From the NCBI GenBank assembly GCA_014730235.1, contig WJIO01000017.1, positions 1 through 7,558 of the forward strand: a DNA stretch of 7,558 bases, read 5' to 3'. Shown one piece after another: positions 1 to 6,784 of this stretch (positions are counted from its first letter, which is position 1; each line of letters starts with the position of its first letter). Origin of the DNA: Candidatus Poribacteria bacterium. Its GTDB lineage: Bacteria; Poribacteria; DTPJ01; WJIO01. The position numbers were made by a program, and so were the translations under genes. The notes beneath the pieces were generated by a model that made no database searches, was not told the origin of the DNA, and was given only the letters and a program-made list of their open reading frames with translations.

Positions 1-111
1 CAATATCACATCATTTTTGTTTACCCATTCCGGTATAGTTTCCCTGTATTCTTTTACATTTCTTGTAGCTATAAATTTTGTATTAACCTTAAATTGATTT
101 TCATTAGCCAA
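1..111 (-). CDS. Partial CDS, N-terminus of a possible SAM-dependent methyltransferase
   Basis: An open frame of 37 codons enters from a TTG at 109-111 and runs off the left edge without a stop. The predicted start reads MANENQFKV and the visible end reads EWVNKNDVIL. A hydrophobic stretch following 'VNKNDV' is how strand beta-1 and motif I of class I methyltransferases often begin, and the ATRNVKEYRET segment resembles such proteins as I recall them, but the diagnostic glycine-rich loop lies outside the window. TTG was chosen because AAAGGA (118-123) sits 6 nt upstream; the nearby ATG at 112-114 is too close to that site and its frame stops after 15 codons. The start lies 14 nt after the propeller gene's stop, so the two are probably co-transcribed. 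The coding call is fairly good; the function is a guess. Confidence 0.6.
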   Translation of the reverse strand, partial: MANENQFKVNTKFIATRNVKEYRETIPEWVNKNDVIL

Positions 112-117
112 AACATA

Positions 118-123
118 TCCTTT
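118..123 (-). promoter_or_regulatory. Ribosome binding site selecting a TTG start
   Basis: AAAGGA on the minus strand, 6 nt before the TTG at 109-111. It lies in the short gap after the propeller stop codon and supports the start of the partial gene at the left edge. Confidence 0.5.
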
Positions 124-125
124 AT

Positions 126-2225
126 TTATTCTATATTGGTAACTGTTTTTTCTGTACTGATATTACCAGTGGCATCGGAAGCTTTTATGGCAATAGTATG
201 CTCTCCTGATTTTAGTTCGCTGATTTTTATTGAAAATATTTCAATGCTGGAATCAAGTATTTGATCCGAAGGGAGTATCATCTTCCAGTCTTTTCCATCA
301 ACAGAATAACTGAGTTTCTTTACATAGCTTCCGGCATCTTCCACTTTTCCCGTAAGAGTTATTATATTTTCAACAACGGACTCCACTTCCAATTGAGAAA
401 TTACCGGAGAGGTATTGTCAACATAGAATGGATCGCTTATCTCTTCTGTCGTTAAGGCCATATCATCCGGATTATCAGGAGAATCAGTAGCTACAATTTT
501 AAGTAGATAAGTTCCATCCGGCAGGGATTCAGTGTCCAGGGAATGGGACGTATCTCTAAGTTCCTCTTTCAAAAGCTTCCAGTTTTTTTCTTCCGTTCCA
601 CGGAAATAGATGCTGTATTCCATAGAATCACCATTCGGATCTCTGGACTGCCATTTTATATCATTTGTACCTTTAAGAGGGGCTTCCTGAATATTACCTT
701 TTCCCGATTCTTCATTTCCACCGCCGGGTGGGCCTGGAGGGCCCTCGTTTCTTTCATTTCCTGAAGAAAATCTTATACCTGCAATTCGCGGTTTAAGATT
801 TTTCTGAAGGTAAGCCACCATTACACTATTCAAAACCGGTGTTGTTTTACCATCGTCGGATGTAAGTTTTGCTTTCCATTGAATAAACCTGGCTGGTGGG
901 CTTGTAATGGTTGATCCTGTATCATCTATATAGTCTTGCGACCAATCGCTCCATGTATCATCGGGTTTTTCTGTGTTCCCTGATCTTGTAGAAAATACTA
1001 TATCTGTTCCTTCTGGCTGATTTGACTCCCACCATATTTTACCCCATTTGGATATAATAGAAGCATCCTGATTCCGGGATTCCAGCGTGCCTTCTTTGAT
1101 GTAATCCGGGGATAATTTGTGTATTTTACCTGAATTTCCGGTGGCTATCCATAACTCACCGGTAGCCGATGATTTGTGGATATCAAGAACCTGGGATTCC
1201 TCGCTGTCGGCTATCAATGCCCATTCGCCGTCAGTAGTAATTGAATATATCTTTCCATTATCACCTGTGCCAGCAATTAATATACCATCGTCCATAGTAA
1301 TAGAATGTATCAAAGGCTCAGGGCATCTCCATATGCGTTTTACTACACCATCAGGTGTTATACTGTAAATGGATGATGCTATATCCTGATTGCTTCTGCC
1401 TGTTCTTGGCACATTTGGGGAGCTGGGTTCGTCCTTGCTGGGTTGTGTTTCCCCTGAAGCTGCTGCGACATATATGTTATCATCCTCATCAGAAACCATG
1501 CTGCATATTTCTCTTTTGGAAGTGTCATATACAACGAAAATTTTCCCTTCCTGGGATATTTTGTATATTATCCCATTACCCTCAGTGCCGGCGTATATAT
1601 CTTTTCCTGACTTTAAAAGGGATTTTATGTGTGTGTCGCTGGAATCATAAACCTCTTCGCCTTTGCCATCGGGGGAAACCGTATATATTTTACCATTTAT
1701 GCCAGTTCCAGCATAAAGGTTACCCATATCGTCAAAAACCATCGCCCATATATAATTTTCACCGGAAGTAAAGAATGTTTCCGGAACCCGATCAGGTTTT
1801 ATCTTGTATATTAAGCCATCCGGAGATGTACCGGCGTATATATTATCCTGTTCATCTACTGCAAGGCTGAATATATCGGTTTCAGGTGAATCAAATAACA
1901 AAGAAGCTTCTCCTGAGGGTGTAATCTTAAACAGCTTTCCATTATCCCCTGTGCCGGCGTAAATATTGCCTTTGGAATCCTGAGCCAGACACCAGACACT
2001 GAGTTCTGGAATTTCGCCCTGTATTGATATCAATTCTCTAGACAGGATTACCTGGTTTTTACCAGAGATGGAAACATTTACCGGTTTGCCTGCGTTAAAA
2101 TCTCTGTGAGACCTCTGTTCCCATACAGTTGTTGTAACTCCCGGGGAATAAGACACAAAGGCAAATAGAATTAAACAGATGGTCATCAAGCAGATGTAAA
2201 GTCTTGTTTTTGGTTTAATTGTCAA
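126..2225 (-). CDS. Secreted seven-bladed beta-propeller protein with C-terminal Ig-like domains
   Basis: 699 residues. Residues 1-29 form a signal peptide (basic TIKPKTR, then a hydrophobic core to about 25), so the protein is exported. Residues 78-373 hold seven repeats of about 41 residues built on a (N/D)xYAGTGxNGKIYKIsPdG pattern starting near 88, 128, 169, 209, 250, 315 and 357; the N-terminal ELSVWCLAQD segment probably closes the ring. The fifth blade carries a polar Pro/Ser insert at about 254-283. Residues 390-475 look like a beta-sandwich (WGKIWWES, WSDWS, RFIQWKA). A GPPGPPGGG linker (495-503) leads to two Ig/FN3-like domains (about 517-605 and 606-697; DNTSPVI, KASDATGN). The start is TTG, with AAGGAG 7 nt upstream. 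The gene lies 21 nt after the S55 gene. I recall similar YAGT propellers of unknown function in Acidobacteria and candidate phyla. No catalytic motif is visible; ligand binding or surface scaffolding is inference. Confidence 0.88.
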   Translation of the reverse strand: MTIKPKTRLYICLMTICLILFAFVSYSPGVTTTVWEQRSHRDFNAGKPVNVSISGKNQVILSRELISIQGEIPELSVWCLAQDSKGNIYAGTGDNGKLFKITPSGEASLLFDSPETDIFSLAVDEQDNIYAGTSPDGLIYKIKPDRVPETFFTSGENYIWAMVFDDMGNLYAGTGINGKIYTVSPDGKGEEVYDSSDTHIKSLLKSGKDIYAGTEGNGIIYKISQEGKIFVVYDTSKREICSMVSDEDDNIYVAAASGETQPSKDEPSSPNVPRTGRSNQDIASSIYSITPDGVVKRIWRCPEPLIHSITMDDGILIAGTGDNGKIYSITTDGEWALIADSEESQVLDIHKSSATGELWIATGNSGKIHKLSPDYIKEGTLESRNQDASIISKWGKIWWESNQPEGTDIVFSTRSGNTEKPDDTWSDWSQDYIDDTGSTITSPPARFIQWKAKLTSDDGKTTPVLNSVMVAYLQKNLKPRIAGIRFSSGNERNEGPPGPPGGGNEESGKGNIQEAPLKGTNDIKWQSRDPNGDSMEYSIYFRGTEEKNWKLLKEELRDTSHSLDTESLPDGTYLLKIVATDSPDNPDDMALTTEEISDPFYVDNTSPVISQLEVESVVENIITLTGKVEDAGSYVKKLSYSVDGKDWKMILPSDQILDSSIEIFSIKISELKSGEHTIAIKASDATGNISTEKTVTNIE
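1107..1964 (-). repeat. Degenerate tandem repeat encoding the propeller blades
   Basis: Units of about 120-126 bp recur within the propeller gene, one longer because of the blade-5 insert. The clearest marker on the plus strand is a variant of 'gtgccggcgtatatat', seen near 1587, 1706, 1829 and 1950, which encodes the YAGTG turn. The copies have diverged at third positions, so this is an old protein-level repeat rather than a recent DNA amplification. Confidence 0.7.
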
Positions 2226-2232
2226 GGGAAGT

Positions 2233-2238
2233 CTCCTT
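2233..2238 (-). promoter_or_regulatory. Ribosome binding site selecting a TTG start
   Basis: AAGGAG on the minus strand, 7 nt before the TTG at 2223-2225, in the 21-nt gap between the S55 gene and the propeller gene. The first in-frame ATG lies 13 codons further in, inside the hydrophobic signal core and without its own site. That supports TTG initiation. Confidence 0.7.
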
Positions 2239-2246
2239 ATATTTAG

Positions 2247-4013
2247 TTATCTGGCGTTTCTATCTATTTCCAAAAGCAGTGTTGCACTGCCTGAGATCAC
2301 ATATTCAGTTTTTACACTTTCCTTCATAAATGTTGTACCTCGTGTAAAAGCATTTTCACCGGCATTCATCTGAGAATCTATTACTCGAAAAGTTGACAAG
2401 GGTAAAGCCGGTAGTTCCTGATCGCCAACGGTAACTCCTATCTTTGGAACGAATAGCTCAATTACTATATTATCATTGCTTATTTCTTCCTGAATAACTC
2501 TTATCAGATGATCCATATCCTTTATCTGTGATTTCATAGGCGCTCTGGCCTTATTCCAAGCGACACTGGATGACGCGCTGGAAATTCTCAAGATGGATAG
2601 ACCTTCAGGCGCATCTTTTGGTATTTTGACCGGAATGCGTTTTACAAAGGATTCACCCATATATGGCCTGAGAAATACGGATACTTCAACAGAACCACCG
2701 GGTTTTACCTCTTCTTTATTTAATCTTACAGCATCAATTGCAGCGTTTATTCTTCCGTTTTTAACTGACATCTCCAATTCAATATTTTCAATATCAGCCA
2801 CCGTAAAGCTGTTTTGCATCAGTGCATAAAATGGCATGGCAAAAGCCGATGCCACAGAACCGGGAGAAGAACCGGAGAATACATCTTCTTGTGTTATATC
2901 AGGATAATCTTTTATGGATGCTTTGTATTTAATTCTGATTGTATTATCCCCTAGAGCTTTGAATGAATGGTATATAGAGCTTTCTACTGTTGAGCCAATA
3001 TACATAGGAGAAAAAGTTTTATGTTTGGCGATCTCATAATCATATTCTGCTATCTGAACATCATCCTGAAATATCTTTACATTCATAGGTATGAATTCCG
3101 GTTCGAGATTAACTATACCCATTATTCCATGCTGACTATCGTAAGTAATAGTTCCTACGGTCTTTAACGGCGCTGCACTTTTAGAGGATGACATTAAACT
3201 GGGAAGCAAAAGCCCACATTCTCCTGCTGTCATAGGAAGATTTGCACTGCCCAAACCATACATGGGATGACCAAAAGCCAGAATTTTATTTCTATACACA
3301 TGAGTTATTGTTCCAGAAGCATAGGCGCTTAAATCACCTTTTACGAATTCAATGCCGATGACTGAACCCGGCTTTAAAGAAATATTTTCAACACCATTGC
3401 TTGATGAGCCACTGCCACCCTGAAGTGGAACCATTCCAAACCCCTTTAGGTCTTCAGACATTTTATTAATAGCTTGAGGATGAAAACCTGACATCATAAC
3501 CGGAGTTTGAATGGGAATAATAGATGGGGAATCTACATTTGATATAAACTCCGGGAACATCTCATCCCTTTCCAAGTAAGACATGGTATATCCCTCTGAA
3601 TCTGTTTTATCCAGCATTTCCAGCATCTGAGCTATGGGTGTAACTCCGGCAATGGGTTTCTTAGAAAAGGAATAAGTATAAGCAAGAGCACCTATCATCT
3701 TACCATCTATATAGATTGGACTTCCACTCATACCTTTCATTACGCCGGTTTCATCCAGGGGTTCACCGGAACATAAAACCCAGATAATATGACTTTTAGG
3801 TCCGTTGAAATTATAATCTATGGCAAGAACTTCTATATTAAATTCGCTGATCTTGGTTCCCTCAAAGACAGTCTTCCCTATACCTTTCATACCCGGTTCT
3901 ATTTTGTCTATAGTCATGAATTTGCTGTTATCTATTTCATATGCTGTCGTAATAAAAGTCGTAATAGAAATAGATAACAGGATAATGATTGCAAAACAGA
4001 TTAAATTTTTCAA
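2247..4013 (-). CDS. Secreted SpoIVB-type peptidase S55 domain protein
   Basis: 588 residues from a TTG at 4011-4013. The frame stays open to an upstream ATG at 4055, but AGGAGG at 4023-4028 fits the TTG (9-nt spacing), and only the TTG start gives a normal signal peptide (MKNLICFAII..., likely cleavage after TTA, residue 24). Residues 34-130 match the N-terminal S55-like module: a DKIEPGMKGIGKTVFEG opening, then GMSGSPIYIDGK with candidate nucleophile Ser96, then PIAGVTPI. A second conserved block follows (SVIGIEFVKGD, GTITHVYRNKILAFGHPM), with candidate catalytic His249. The C-terminal half (about 415-585) is beta-rich and ends EYVISGSATLLLEI. In Bacillus, SpoIVB is a serine peptidase that cleaves SpoIVFA during sporulation. 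Nothing else here suggests sporulation, so a role in envelope proteolysis or assembly is more likely. Proteolytic activity is inferred; it could be a structural relative. Confidence 0.85.
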   Translation of the reverse strand: MKNLICFAIIILLSISITTFITTAYEIDNSKFMTIDKIEPGMKGIGKTVFEGTKISEFNIEVLAIDYNFNGPKSHIIWVLCSGEPLDETGVMKGMSGSPIYIDGKMIGALAYTYSFSKKPIAGVTPIAQMLEMLDKTDSEGYTMSYLERDEMFPEFISNVDSPSIIPIQTPVMMSGFHPQAINKMSEDLKGFGMVPLQGGSGSSSNGVENISLKPGSVIGIEFVKGDLSAYASGTITHVYRNKILAFGHPMYGLGSANLPMTAGECGLLLPSLMSSSKSAAPLKTVGTITYDSQHGIMGIVNLEPEFIPMNVKIFQDDVQIAEYDYEIAKHKTFSPMYIGSTVESSIYHSFKALGDNTIRIKYKASIKDYPDITQEDVFSGSSPGSVASAFAMPFYALMQNSFTVADIENIELEMSVKNGRINAAIDAVRLNKEEVKPGGSVEVSVFLRPYMGESFVKRIPVKIPKDAPEGLSILRISSASSSVAWNKARAPMKSQIKDMDHLIRVIQEEISNDNIVIELFVPKIGVTVGDQELPALPLSTFRVIDSQMNAGENAFTRGTTFMKESVKTEYVISGSATLLLEIDRNAR

Positions 4014-4017
4014 AAGT

Positions 4018-4992
4018 TTATTCCTCCTGAAGCTCAGTATTAATAATATTAGCATATTCTTCCAGTAAACGATAATCAGTTTTTGCCAGCGCTATTCCCT
4101 TTTCGTTTCCACCTACATAATACATGTAGACGATATCACCGTATTTAAGTAAAAAGGGATCCCTGACATTATTTTCTTCCCAGTCTAATTCTGGTGTAAA
4201 TACTTCTTTCCATCGCTTTAATTTACCCCAGTTTTTCCAATTGTCAGTCAGTGTACATGTTGCCAGTTTTATGGATTCGCAGGATAAATCTGATTTTGTA
4301 TATGTTGAATAGAACATAAATAGGACATCATCGACAATTATTACAGATGTATGACGGATTCTATCATATTCTTTTTCTTCTGCCAGGGGTTCGATAAGGG
4401 GATTTCGTGGCCAATATTCCCAGTGTATCCCGTCTTTTGATTTAACCAATCCGTGCATTTTTTCAGATTTAAATATACCGTATATTGTGTCTTTGTATTC
4501 AAAAACCCTGAGATATGATGCTCCACGCTGCTCCCATTTACAGGAAGGATCGCTGGATAATATGGGTGCATCGGATATTGCCTCAAAGGTTATTCCATCT
4601 TTTGAACTCCCGATCACCGTATCCTGTCCTGATTTTAAACCTGACCCATGAGGATAACACAGAAAAATCCCTTTATCTTTCAGACAAGTCATCTCCAGTG
4701 CGCTGATATGCCCCTTGATTCCCGGAAACTGATCAAGAGTAATGATGGGATTTTCTTTGTATGGTGTCCATGGGCCTTCGGGATGGGGAGATGTAGCCAG
4801 ACCAATACCTTTGCTGTGATGCGGTGCATAATACATGTAAAAGCGGTCTAATGATTCAATGGTATATCTGGACATGTCCAATACGGTTGGAACCATAATA
4901 GTTTTTCTTCTGTTTGCCCAGGGAACAGCCGATAAATCCAGGAGAGGTTTGTCTTTTACGCGTGTAATTCTAATTTTGGGTAAAGATGACAT
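4018..4992 (-). CDS. Cytosolic five-bladed-propeller glycosidase-like protein (GH43/GH130 fold type)
   Basis: 324 residues from ATG (4990-4992), preceded by GAGGAAGGAT with 9-nt spacing. There is no signal peptide or membrane segment. Blade-type motifs recur: YYAPHHSKGIGLATSPHPEGPW (about 54-75), SSKDGITFE (129-137), KSKDGIHWEYWPRNPLI (184-200), and NNVRDPFLLKYGDIVYMYYVGG (274-295), the last resembling the RDP-containing strand of GH43-like enzymes. Proteins of this fold hydrolyse or phosphorolyse glycans such as arabinans, xylans or mannosides. The catalytic acids cannot be assigned by eye, so substrate and activity are open. It is the first gene after a strong promoter and its last codons (LQEE) contain the Shine-Dalgarno of the S55 gene, which implies translational coupling. 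A cytosolic sugar enzyme ahead of two exported proteins is unusual. Confidence 0.78.
   Translation of the reverse strand: MSSLPKIRITRVKDKPLLDLSAVPWANRRKTIMVPTVLDMSRYTIESLDRFYMYYAPHHSKGIGLATSPHPEGPWTPYKENPIITLDQFPGIKGHISALEMTCLKDKGIFLCYPHGSGLKSGQDTVIGSSKDGITFEAISDAPILSSDPSCKWEQRGASYLRVFEYKDTIYGIFKSEKMHGLVKSKDGIHWEYWPRNPLIEPLAEEKEYDRIRHTSVIIVDDVLFMFYSTYTKSDLSCESIKLATCTLTDNWKNWGKLKRWKEVFTPELDWEENNVRDPFLLKYGDIVYMYYVGGNEKGIALAKTDYRLLEEYANIINTELQEE
4023..4028 (-). promoter_or_regulatory. Ribosome binding site of the S55 gene inside the upstream gene
   Basis: AGGAGG is formed by the last CAG-GAG-GAA codons of the glycosidase-like gene, 9 nt before the TTG at 4011-4013. This decides the S55 start over the upstream in-frame ATG and suggests that terminating ribosomes hand over to the next gene. 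Confidence 0.7.
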
Positions 4993-5043
4993 TTAAATGT
5001 ATCCTTCCTCATTAGTTGTTTATGTTCTATAATAATTTGGCTT

Positions 5044-5072
5044 AATATAATATTGTTTCCCAGATTTGTCAA
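5044..5072 (-). promoter_or_regulatory. Sigma70-type promoter of the glycosidase-S55-propeller unit
   Basis: On the minus strand TTGACA (5067-5072) is followed by a 17-bp spacer and TATATT (5044-5049): a perfect -35 and a five-of-six -10. The start of transcription would fall near 5037, leaving a leader of about 45 nt before the ATG at 4992. It occupies the only sizeable gap (5 to 95 nt scale) in the minus-strand gene run and begins just after the OmpA-like stop codon. No intrinsic terminator is visible before it, so read-through from coaX is possible. Confidence 0.72.
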
Positions 5073-5087
5073 GTAATATCCAGATAA

Positions 5088-5870
5088 TTATTTTTTCGCC
5101 AGTGGTGAATCCGGCGGCAGGAGTATTATTTCAATTCGCCTGTTTTTTGCTCTTCCTTCAGGTATATCATTGCTGGATATGGGATGATATTCTGAATATC
5201 CAACTGCTGCTAATCTTTCAGGATCAACTTGACCTTTATCCTGAAGGTATCTAACGGCAGCGGTTGCTCTTGCTGTGGATAACTCCCAATTTGTGGGGAA
5301 CTTACTTTTTAGATCACTGCCAATTGGTACATTATCAGTATGTCCTTCCACTAGTATTGCTCGATCCGGATATTTATTCAGCAAATTCTTTGAAATTTTA
5401 TTCAGCACTTCACGGCCTGATTCTTTTATCTCCGCTCTTCCAGAATCAAACAGCACCTTATCCATAAGATTAACCGTTAGTCTTCCTTCCAACTCAGTTA
5501 TTTTGATTTCTTTGGACTCTATTTCCTGCTTTAGACTGCTTGTTAATTCTTCCAGAGACAGCTTTTCCTGTTCAATTTCCTGTTTTTCAGCAGTAACCTT
5601 ACCCATCTGTTTTCTGAGGTCTGAAAGAGCAGACTCTAACATTTCAGCCTCAGTAGTTTTGGCTTTCAATTTACTTGAAGTCGTTTCTAACTGCTTTTGC
5701 AGGGAATTGATTTGATTTACAAGATCCTCATTTTCATTATTTGCAGAGACGATATTTGCCGCTAATTCCTGGTTTCTATTTTTATAAACAGAACAATAGC
5801 TTAATCCTATTACAGCAATTACCAGCAAAATAAAGATAGATATTCCACTTATGATCATTGATTTACTCAT
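5088..5870 (-). CDS. Membrane-anchored coiled-coil OmpA/MotB-family peptidoglycan-binding protein
   Basis: 260 residues. Residues 5-25 are a single hydrophobic segment, best read as an uncleaved inner-membrane anchor. Residues 32-132 are a long heptad-like coiled coil rich in Glu, Lys, Leu and Gln. Residues 135-250 are an OmpA C-terminal domain: KVLFDSGRAEIK, VEGHTDNVPI (176-183), NWELSTARA (194-202), AVGYSEYHPI and AKNRRIEI. Asp179 and Arg201 match the residues that bind diaminopimelate in OmpA-like domains. The insert between them (PIGSDLKSKFPT) is MotB-like. The start is ATG at 5868-5870, 9 nt after AAAGGAG; an in-frame TTG at 5879 abuts that site directly and is unlikely. It follows coaX by 21 nt. 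No MotA-like gene is visible. The protein probably spans the periplasm from inner membrane to cell wall; a stator role is not supported. Confidence 0.86.
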   Translation of the reverse strand: MSKSMIISGISIFILLVIAVIGLSYCSVYKNRNQELAANIVSANNENEDLVNQINSLQKQLETTSSKLKAKTTEAEMLESALSDLRKQMGKVTAEKQEIEQEKLSLEELTSSLKQEIESKEIKITELEGRLTVNLMDKVLFDSGRAEIKESGREVLNKISKNLLNKYPDRAILVEGHTDNVPIGSDLKSKFPTNWELSTARATAAVRYLQDKGQVDPERLAAVGYSEYHPISSNDIPEGRAKNRRIEIILLPPDSPLAKK

Positions 5871-5879
5871 AATTATCAA

Positions 5880-5886
5880 CTCCTTT
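5880..5886 (-). promoter_or_regulatory. Ribosome binding site deciding the OmpA-like start
   Basis: AAAGGAG on the minus strand with 9 nt to the ATG at 5868-5870. The alternative in-frame TTG (5877-5879) has zero spacing, which rules it out and shortens the protein by three residues. Confidence 0.7.
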
Positions 5887-5891
5887 GATTG

Positions 5892-6671
5892 TTATATTTT
5901 ATCGTCACCAGCGACTTTTTTATATATTATTTTTAATCCTTTTAGAGTGATATCCGGATCGATAATATCTACTAAATCCGATTCAGAAGCTATGATTTCT
6001 GCTAAACCTCCAGTTGCAATAACTTTAGGTTTGCGTGACAATTCTTTTTTTATCCTTCTTATAATCTCTTCCATCTGTCCCAGAAAACTAAAATATAGGC
6101 CGGACTGCATGCTTGATATAGTATTTTTGCCAATAGCCTGGGTTACAGTCCTTATATCTATTCTTGGAAGTAATGCTGCCCTCTCTGACAGCATTTCAGC
6201 GGAAGTTCCTACACCGGGAGCTATAGCTCCGCCAAGATAACCACCTTCTGATGATACTACATCAAAGTTTGTGGTTGTGCCAAAATCTACAATAATCAAA
6301 GGACCTCCATATTCTGAGTAACCTCCGATAGCATTGGCTAGTCGATCTGCACCTAGTTCCCTTGGATTATCATAAAGGATCGAAGCACCAATTTCCAGAT
6401 CGGCATTTATAACCATGGGTTCTATATGAAATGTATGGGAACACATTTCCGTTAGACGATTTAAAATTGAAGGAACTACACAGGCGATAATTACAGCTTC
6501 TATTTTATTGGTTTTGATTTTACTGTGATGAAAAAGTTCTGCTATCAGAAGTCTGTATTCGTCGGCTGTTTTTGTTTTATCTGTGGAAAGCCTCCAGCTT
6601 TCTTTGAGCTTATCTTCACCAAAAACACCTATGACAATATTGGTATTTCCCACGTCTATTGCCAACAACAT
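5892..6671 (-). CDS. coaX: Type III pantothenate kinase
   Basis: 259 residues, the usual CoaX length. It phosphorylates pantothenate with ATP in the first step of coenzyme A synthesis, in the cytosol; type III enzymes are known to need a monovalent cation and to resist CoA feedback. The ASKHA-fold signatures are intact: phosphate-binding DVGNTN with Asp6, the PRELGADRLANA block with Asp109, DFGTTTNFD (129-137) with Asp129 as the likely catalytic base, GGYLGGAIAPG (143-153), and a C-terminal ATGGLA (219-224). The ATG start is preceded by GGAGGT (6677-6682). The gene heads the minus-strand run and is divergent from the small cysteine protein gene. No convincing promoter was found upstream of it. 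Confidence 0.96.
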   Translation of the reverse strand: MLLAIDVGNTNIVIGVFGEDKLKESWRLSTDKTKTADEYRLLIAELFHHSKIKTNKIEAVIIACVVPSILNRLTEMCSHTFHIEPMVINADLEIGASILYDNPRELGADRLANAIGGYSEYGGPLIIVDFGTTTNFDVVSSEGGYLGGAIAPGVGTSAEMLSERAALLPRIDIRTVTQAIGKNTISSMQSGLYFSFLGQMEEIIRRIKKELSRKPKVIATGGLAEIIASESDLVDIIDPDITLKGLKIIYKKVAGDDKI

Positions 6672-6718
6672 TAGATACCTCCATACTTCTAAAATAATTA
6701 AAATTTATCAAATTATTC

Positions 6719-6747
6719 TTGCTTAATAGCATATACTGTGCTAAAAT
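6719..6747 (+). promoter_or_regulatory. Extended -10 promoter of the four-cysteine protein gene
   Basis: TTGCTT (6719-6724), a 17-bp spacer, then TAAAAT (6742-6747) preceded by TGC, giving the extended -10 form TGnTAAAAT. Transcription would start near 6754, about 30 nt before the ATG. The -35 is weak (three of six), which the extended -10 can compensate. Confidence 0.55.
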
Positions 6748-6761
6748 TACCAAACAGTATA
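6732..6761 (+). promoter_or_regulatory. Candidate operator: inverted repeat bracketing the -10 box
   Basis: TATACTGT (6732-6739) and ACAGTATA (6754-6761) are perfect 8-bp inverted arms separated by 14 bp. The -10 hexamer lies between them and the expected start of transcription falls at the edge of the right arm, a placement suited to a repressor. The CTGT...ACAG core recalls a LexA box, but that has an 8-bp gap, so LexA is not indicated. Confidence 0.4.
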
Positions 6762-6784
6762 GAACAAAACAAGGAGGTAAATTC

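Noticed and set aside
1117-1771. Plus-strand open frames opposite the propeller gene (also at 261, 543, 5275 and 5851)
   Set aside because: They lie antisense to well-supported genes, lack ribosome binding sites and have no recognisable domain.
4014-4055. Upstream in-frame ATG extension of the S55 gene (14 extra residues)
   Set aside because: It overlaps the preceding gene by 38 nt and places Arg-Arg-Asn-Lys plus an extra hydrophobic run before the signal peptide; the AGGAGG site fits the TTG at 4011-4013.
5793-5810. Possible lipobox (LSYC, Cys26) in the OmpA-like protein
   Set aside because: The residue before the cysteine is Tyr, whereas lipoprotein signals need Gly, Ala or Ser there; a membrane anchor is the better reading.
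6732-6761. LexA box
   Set aside because: The gap between CTGT and ACAG is 14 bp instead of 8.
6719-6784. Upstream start of the four-cysteine gene at 6719
   Set aside because: The added 22 codons coincide with the promoter and the Shine-Dalgarno; the ATG at 6785 has ideal spacing to AAGGAGGT.
6683-6784. Promoter for coaX on the minus strand
   Set aside because: Several TATTAA- or TAATTT-like hexamers exist but none pairs with a credible -35 at 16-18 bp; not called.
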